A stretch of 6,604 bases of DNA from an uncultured Trueperaceae bacterium (lineage in GTDB: Bacteria; Deinococcota; Deinococci; Deinococcales; Trueperaceae): NCBI GenBank assembly GCA_937907415.1, contig CALCHY010000397.1, forward strand, positions 1-6,604, in the 5' to 3' direction. Below are positions 5,042-6,604 of this stretch, piece after piece (position 1 is the stretch's first letter; every line of letters begins with the position of its first letter). The notes beneath the pieces were generated by a model, which saw nothing but the letters and a program-made list of their open reading frames with translations, had not been told where the DNA came from and ran no database searches. Made by a program: the position numbers and the translations under genes.

Positions 5042-5081
5042 TTGCTTGCATTATCAGCACACTCGCTATAACATGTCAACA
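5042..5081 (+). promoter_or_regulatory. rightward promoter, leaderless for the XRE gene
   Basis: TATAAC at 5067-5072 is a good -10 box ending 8 nt before ATG 5081, so RNA would begin at or next to the start codon. The -35 is weak: TTGCTT (5042-5047) at 19 nt or TTGCAT (5046-5051) at 15 nt. No Shine-Dalgarno precedes ATG 5081. Leaderless genes with a -10 box at this distance are common in Deinococcus. The region is the same DNA as the leftward promoter. Confidence 0.55.
5050..5079 (-). promoter_or_regulatory. leftward promoter of the accessory operon
   Basis: On the minus strand a perfect -35 TTGACA (5079-5074) and a -10 GATAAT (5055-5050) are separated by 18 nt, a near-consensus housekeeping promoter. 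Transcription should start near 5043 and read into the gene at 4940. Its -35 box lies just before the XRE start codon, so repressor or polymerase bound for one direction should block the other. Confidence 0.75.
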
Positions 5082-5305
5082 TGCAGACCATGACCGAGCA
5101 CATCCGCGAAGAAGTACGCGTTGCCATGATCCGCCAACGCGTCAGCCAAACCGAGCTCGCCGAGAAGACGGGCCTCAGCCGCCAGCACATAAACCACCTA
5201 CTTACCGGCCACCGAGGCAAGCTCCCCACAGCCTGGGAGAAGCTGCTCGACAGCCTGGACCTGGAGCTCACCATCCGCCCCAAGCAGAGCGACAAGGAGG
5301 CATGA
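5081..5305 (+). CDS. XRE/Cro-CI family helix-turn-helix regulator
   Basis: A 74-residue protein made of a single Cro/CI-type HTH domain. VSQTELAEKTGLSRQHINHL (21-40) holds the scaffold and recognition helices, and the following LLTGHRGKLPTAWEKLLDSL is the typical third-to-fifth helix region. There is no sensor or cleavage domain, so it resembles compact Cro-like or antitoxin-like regulators. It is the first gene of the rightward transcript and lies 1 nt from the integrase gene, so the two are made together. Sited at the overlapping promoters, it probably represses the leftward operon and perhaps its own. ATG 5090 is an alternative start, but 5081 fits the leaderless promoter. A toxin-antitoxin role is less likely because no toxin gene is next to it. 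Confidence 0.85.
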   Translation: MQTMTEHIREEVRVAMIRQRVSQTELAEKTGLSRQHINHLLTGHRGKLPTAWEKLLDSLDLELTIRPKQSDKEA

Positions 5306-5306
5306 C

Positions 5307-6443
5307 ATGGCCGGCCAACTGATTCAGAGAAGCCCTCGAAGCTGGACCATTCGCATCTACAACGGCCGCGTGAGCGGCAAACGCCAGTACCTCAACTACA
5401 CAGTTCACGGCGCCAAGCGAGACGCCCAAGCCATGCTCAACAAGCTGCTGGTCGAGCGCGACACCGGCGCCCTCCTCAAACCAAGTCGCCTCACCCTCAA
5501 CGAGTACGTGGAGCAGTGGAAGGAAAAGGCGCTCAAGGGCCGCGTCTCCCCCCGGACCTTCATCACGTACAGCAACGACCTACGGCGTTACGTGTTGCCG
5601 CGCTTCGGTGAGAAGCGCATCACGACACTTACGGCGTGGGAGATCCAAGGGCTCTACGCCGACATGGCCGAGCGTGGCCTAAGCGCAAACACCATTAGGC
5701 ACGCCCACGTCGTGCTCAAGAACGCCCTCAAGCAAGCCGTGAAGTGGCGCATGCTCCCGAGTAACCCCGCCGACAGCGTTGACCTTCCGCAGATTGACCG
5801 CACCCAGAAGCACCGCGCCCTCACCCGCGAACAGGTAGAGCGCTTCCTCGCAGCCGTTGCAGACAGCCCCTGGAGAGCGGTCTACCACCTGATGCTCAAC
5901 ACCGGCATGCGGCCCGGAGAGGTGTTCGCGCTCACCTGGGAGAACGTCAACCTAGCCAAGTGTGAGCTCCTCGTATGCCAGGCCGTCACCTACGGCGCCG
6001 GCAAGGTGCCGATCATCAGCACCCCGAAGACTAAGCGCACTCGGCGAATCACCTTCACAACCGAGCTCGCCCAGGTGCTCAGCGAGCATCGAGACGCCAC
6101 GGCTTCGATAGATAATCCGCTCGGCCTAGTCTTCCCCACCATCGACGGTGGCTTGATTCACCCGAACAACTGGAGCAAGCGCGACTTCAAGGGCGCCTTG
6201 AACGCAGCGGGTCTGCCTCACGAAGTGCGGCTATACGACCTTAGGCACACCATGGCAACCCTGGCCATGATGACGGCCATGCACCCGAAGATCGTGAGTG
6301 AGCGCCTCGGGCACGCCACGACGAAGCAAACGCTCGACACGTACTCTCACGTCACACCACACATGCAGGAGCAAGCCGGCGAGCAGTTGGCGAACCTGAT
6401 CTATGGCGCCGGTGGCGCGAAGGAGGAGGCGCACGTAAACTAG
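5307..6443 (+). CDS. int: phage-type tyrosine recombinase (integrase)
   Basis: A 378-residue integrase of normal length that cuts and rejoins attP and attB through a tyrosine nucleophile. Residues 10-55 form an AP2-like arm-site binding domain (SWTIRIYNG onward). Residues 62-160 form the SAM-like core-binding domain. Residues 170-365 form the catalytic domain. Active-site residues visible are Arg202 (TGMRPGE), Lys241 (STPKTKR), Arg313 in LYDLRHT, His336 in RLGH and Tyr346 in TLDTYSHV. The usual His of the HxxR box is Tyr310, a variant often seen in phage integrases, so activity is expected. AAGGAGG at 5294-5300 with a 6-nt spacer gives strong translation. It faces the 3' end of tRNA-Asn about 100 nt downstream, the expected target. 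Confidence 0.95.
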   Translation: MAGQLIQRSPRSWTIRIYNGRVSGKRQYLNYTVHGAKRDAQAMLNKLLVERDTGALLKPSRLTLNEYVEQWKEKALKGRVSPRTFITYSNDLRRYVLPRFGEKRITTLTAWEIQGLYADMAERGLSANTIRHAHVVLKNALKQAVKWRMLPSNPADSVDLPQIDRTQKHRALTREQVERFLAAVADSPWRAVYHLMLNTGMRPGEVFALTWENVNLAKCELLVCQAVTYGAGKVPIISTPKTKRTRRITFTTELAQVLSEHRDATASIDNPLGLVFPTIDGGLIHPNNWSKRDFKGALNAAGLPHEVRLYDLRHTMATLAMMTAMHPKIVSERLGHATTKQTLDTYSHVTPHMQEQAGEQLANLIYGAGGAKEEAHVN

Positions 6444-6475
6444 CTCATCCGCGTGTGCGCACACTGGGCGCACAC
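6443..6475. repeat. repeat cluster after the integrase gene, possible arm-type sites
   Basis: GCTCATCCGC (6443-6452) is followed by the perfect 12-bp palindrome GTGTGCGCACAC (6453-6464) and a further GCGCACAC (6468-6475), giving three copies of GTGTGC/GCACAC in 23 bp. They lie about 75-100 bp from the tRNA 3' end, a suitable distance for arm-type sites bound by the N-terminal domain of the integrase or by an excisionase. The first 16 bp recur in inverted orientation at 3312-3328. Confidence 0.5.
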
Positions 6476-6480
6476 AAAGC

Positions 6481-6517
6481 GAGCGAGCGGCCACCCGGGA
6501 AGGAAGTCCGCTCGCTC
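6481..6517. terminator. 10-bp hairpin between integrase and tRNA
   Basis: GAGCGAGCGG (6481-6490) pairs perfectly with CCGCTCGCTC (6508-6517) across a 17-nt loop. It lies 38 nt after the integrase stop. No T run follows on the plus strand, so termination of the integrase transcript is plausible but not proven. It could equally be a structural part of the attachment region. Confidence 0.45.
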
Positions 6518-6523
6518 AAGAAT

Positions 6524-6538
6524 CCCGTCTAGGACGGG
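6524..6538 (-). terminator. small hairpin downstream of tRNA-Asn
   Basis: CCCGTC (6524-6529) and GACGGG (6533-6538) form a tight 6-bp stem with a 3-nt loop. Read on the minus strand it lies 11 nt beyond the tRNA CCA end and is followed by ATTCTT, so it may end the tRNA transcript. It is short, so confidence is limited. Confidence 0.4.
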
Positions 6539-6549
6539 TAGAAACTGAC

Positions 6550-6604
6550 TGGCTCGGCGGGTAGGATTTGAACCTACGACCAATCGGTTAACAGCCGATC
6601 GCTC
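6550..6604 (-). tRNA. tRNA-Asn (anticodon GTT), 5' end outside the window
   Basis: Reading the minus strand, the visible part contains the end of the D stem (GAGC), a 5-bp anticodon stem (ATCGG/CCGAT) with loop CTGTTAA and anticodon GTT (6592-6590), a 5-nt variable loop, T stem GTAGG/CCTAC with loop TTCAAAT, the 3' acceptor strand CCGCCGA, discriminator G and an encoded CCA (6552-6550). About 20 nt of the 5' end are cut off by the window edge. The 3' end points at the integrase gene, the usual arrangement when a tyrosine integrase uses a tRNA 3' end as attachment site. Confidence 0.93.

Noticed and set aside
6418..6430. AAGGAGGAGG-like sequence near the end of the integrase gene
   Set aside because: No start codon lies at a usable distance and no reading frame follows; it encodes Lys-Glu-Glu of the integrase tail.
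1..6604. CRISPR array, insertion sequence or rRNA
   Set aside because: I saw no regularly spaced long repeats, transposase motifs or rRNA-like stretches. The short GTGTGC repeats are irregularly spaced.

Overview
This is a GC-rich window holding the integrase end of a prophage or phage-related island joined to a tRNA-Asn gene. The host is most likely a high-GC bacterium. The Deinococcota (Deinococcus/Truepera type) are my best guess, because the regulator gene has a -10 box that predicts a leaderless mRNA and because the terminase and regulator look like those of phages from that group. That placement is inference only; an actinobacterial or other high-GC host is not excluded.

Left part (1-3225, + strand): a tightly coupled operon in which almost every gene overlaps the next at ATGA or GTGA. 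It contains the tail of an unrecognised gene, a small HTH protein, a helical coiled-coil protein, a 43-aa mini-gene, a probable small terminase subunit, and the large terminase subunit. The large subunit is carried as two separate genes, an ATPase (1737-2549) and an RNase H-like nuclease (2539-3225). The operon ends in a long hairpin terminator at 3266-3312. Portal, capsid and tail genes are not in the window.

Middle (3226-4940): an intergenic region with a hairpin for each of the two converging operons and several short repeats. It is followed by a three-gene minus-strand operon of small accessory proteins. Two of these carry paired CxxC zinc-binding motifs, and the last has a strong internal Shine-Dalgarno and start codon.

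Right part (4941-6604): a regulatory switch in which two opposing promoters occupy the same roughly 40 bp. One fires leftward into the accessory operon through a leader of about 100 nt with a 12-bp hairpin. The other fires rightward into a leaderless XRE-type regulator and a tyrosine integrase. The integrase is followed by repeats, two hairpins and the 3' part of tRNA-Asn(GTT), the probable attachment site. The XRE protein is the natural candidate to choose between the two promoters.

The least ordinary features are the split terminase, the fully overlapping divergent promoters, and the hexamer GTGTGC, which occurs eight times in the roughly 480 noncoding bases, twice as part of longer repeated blocks.
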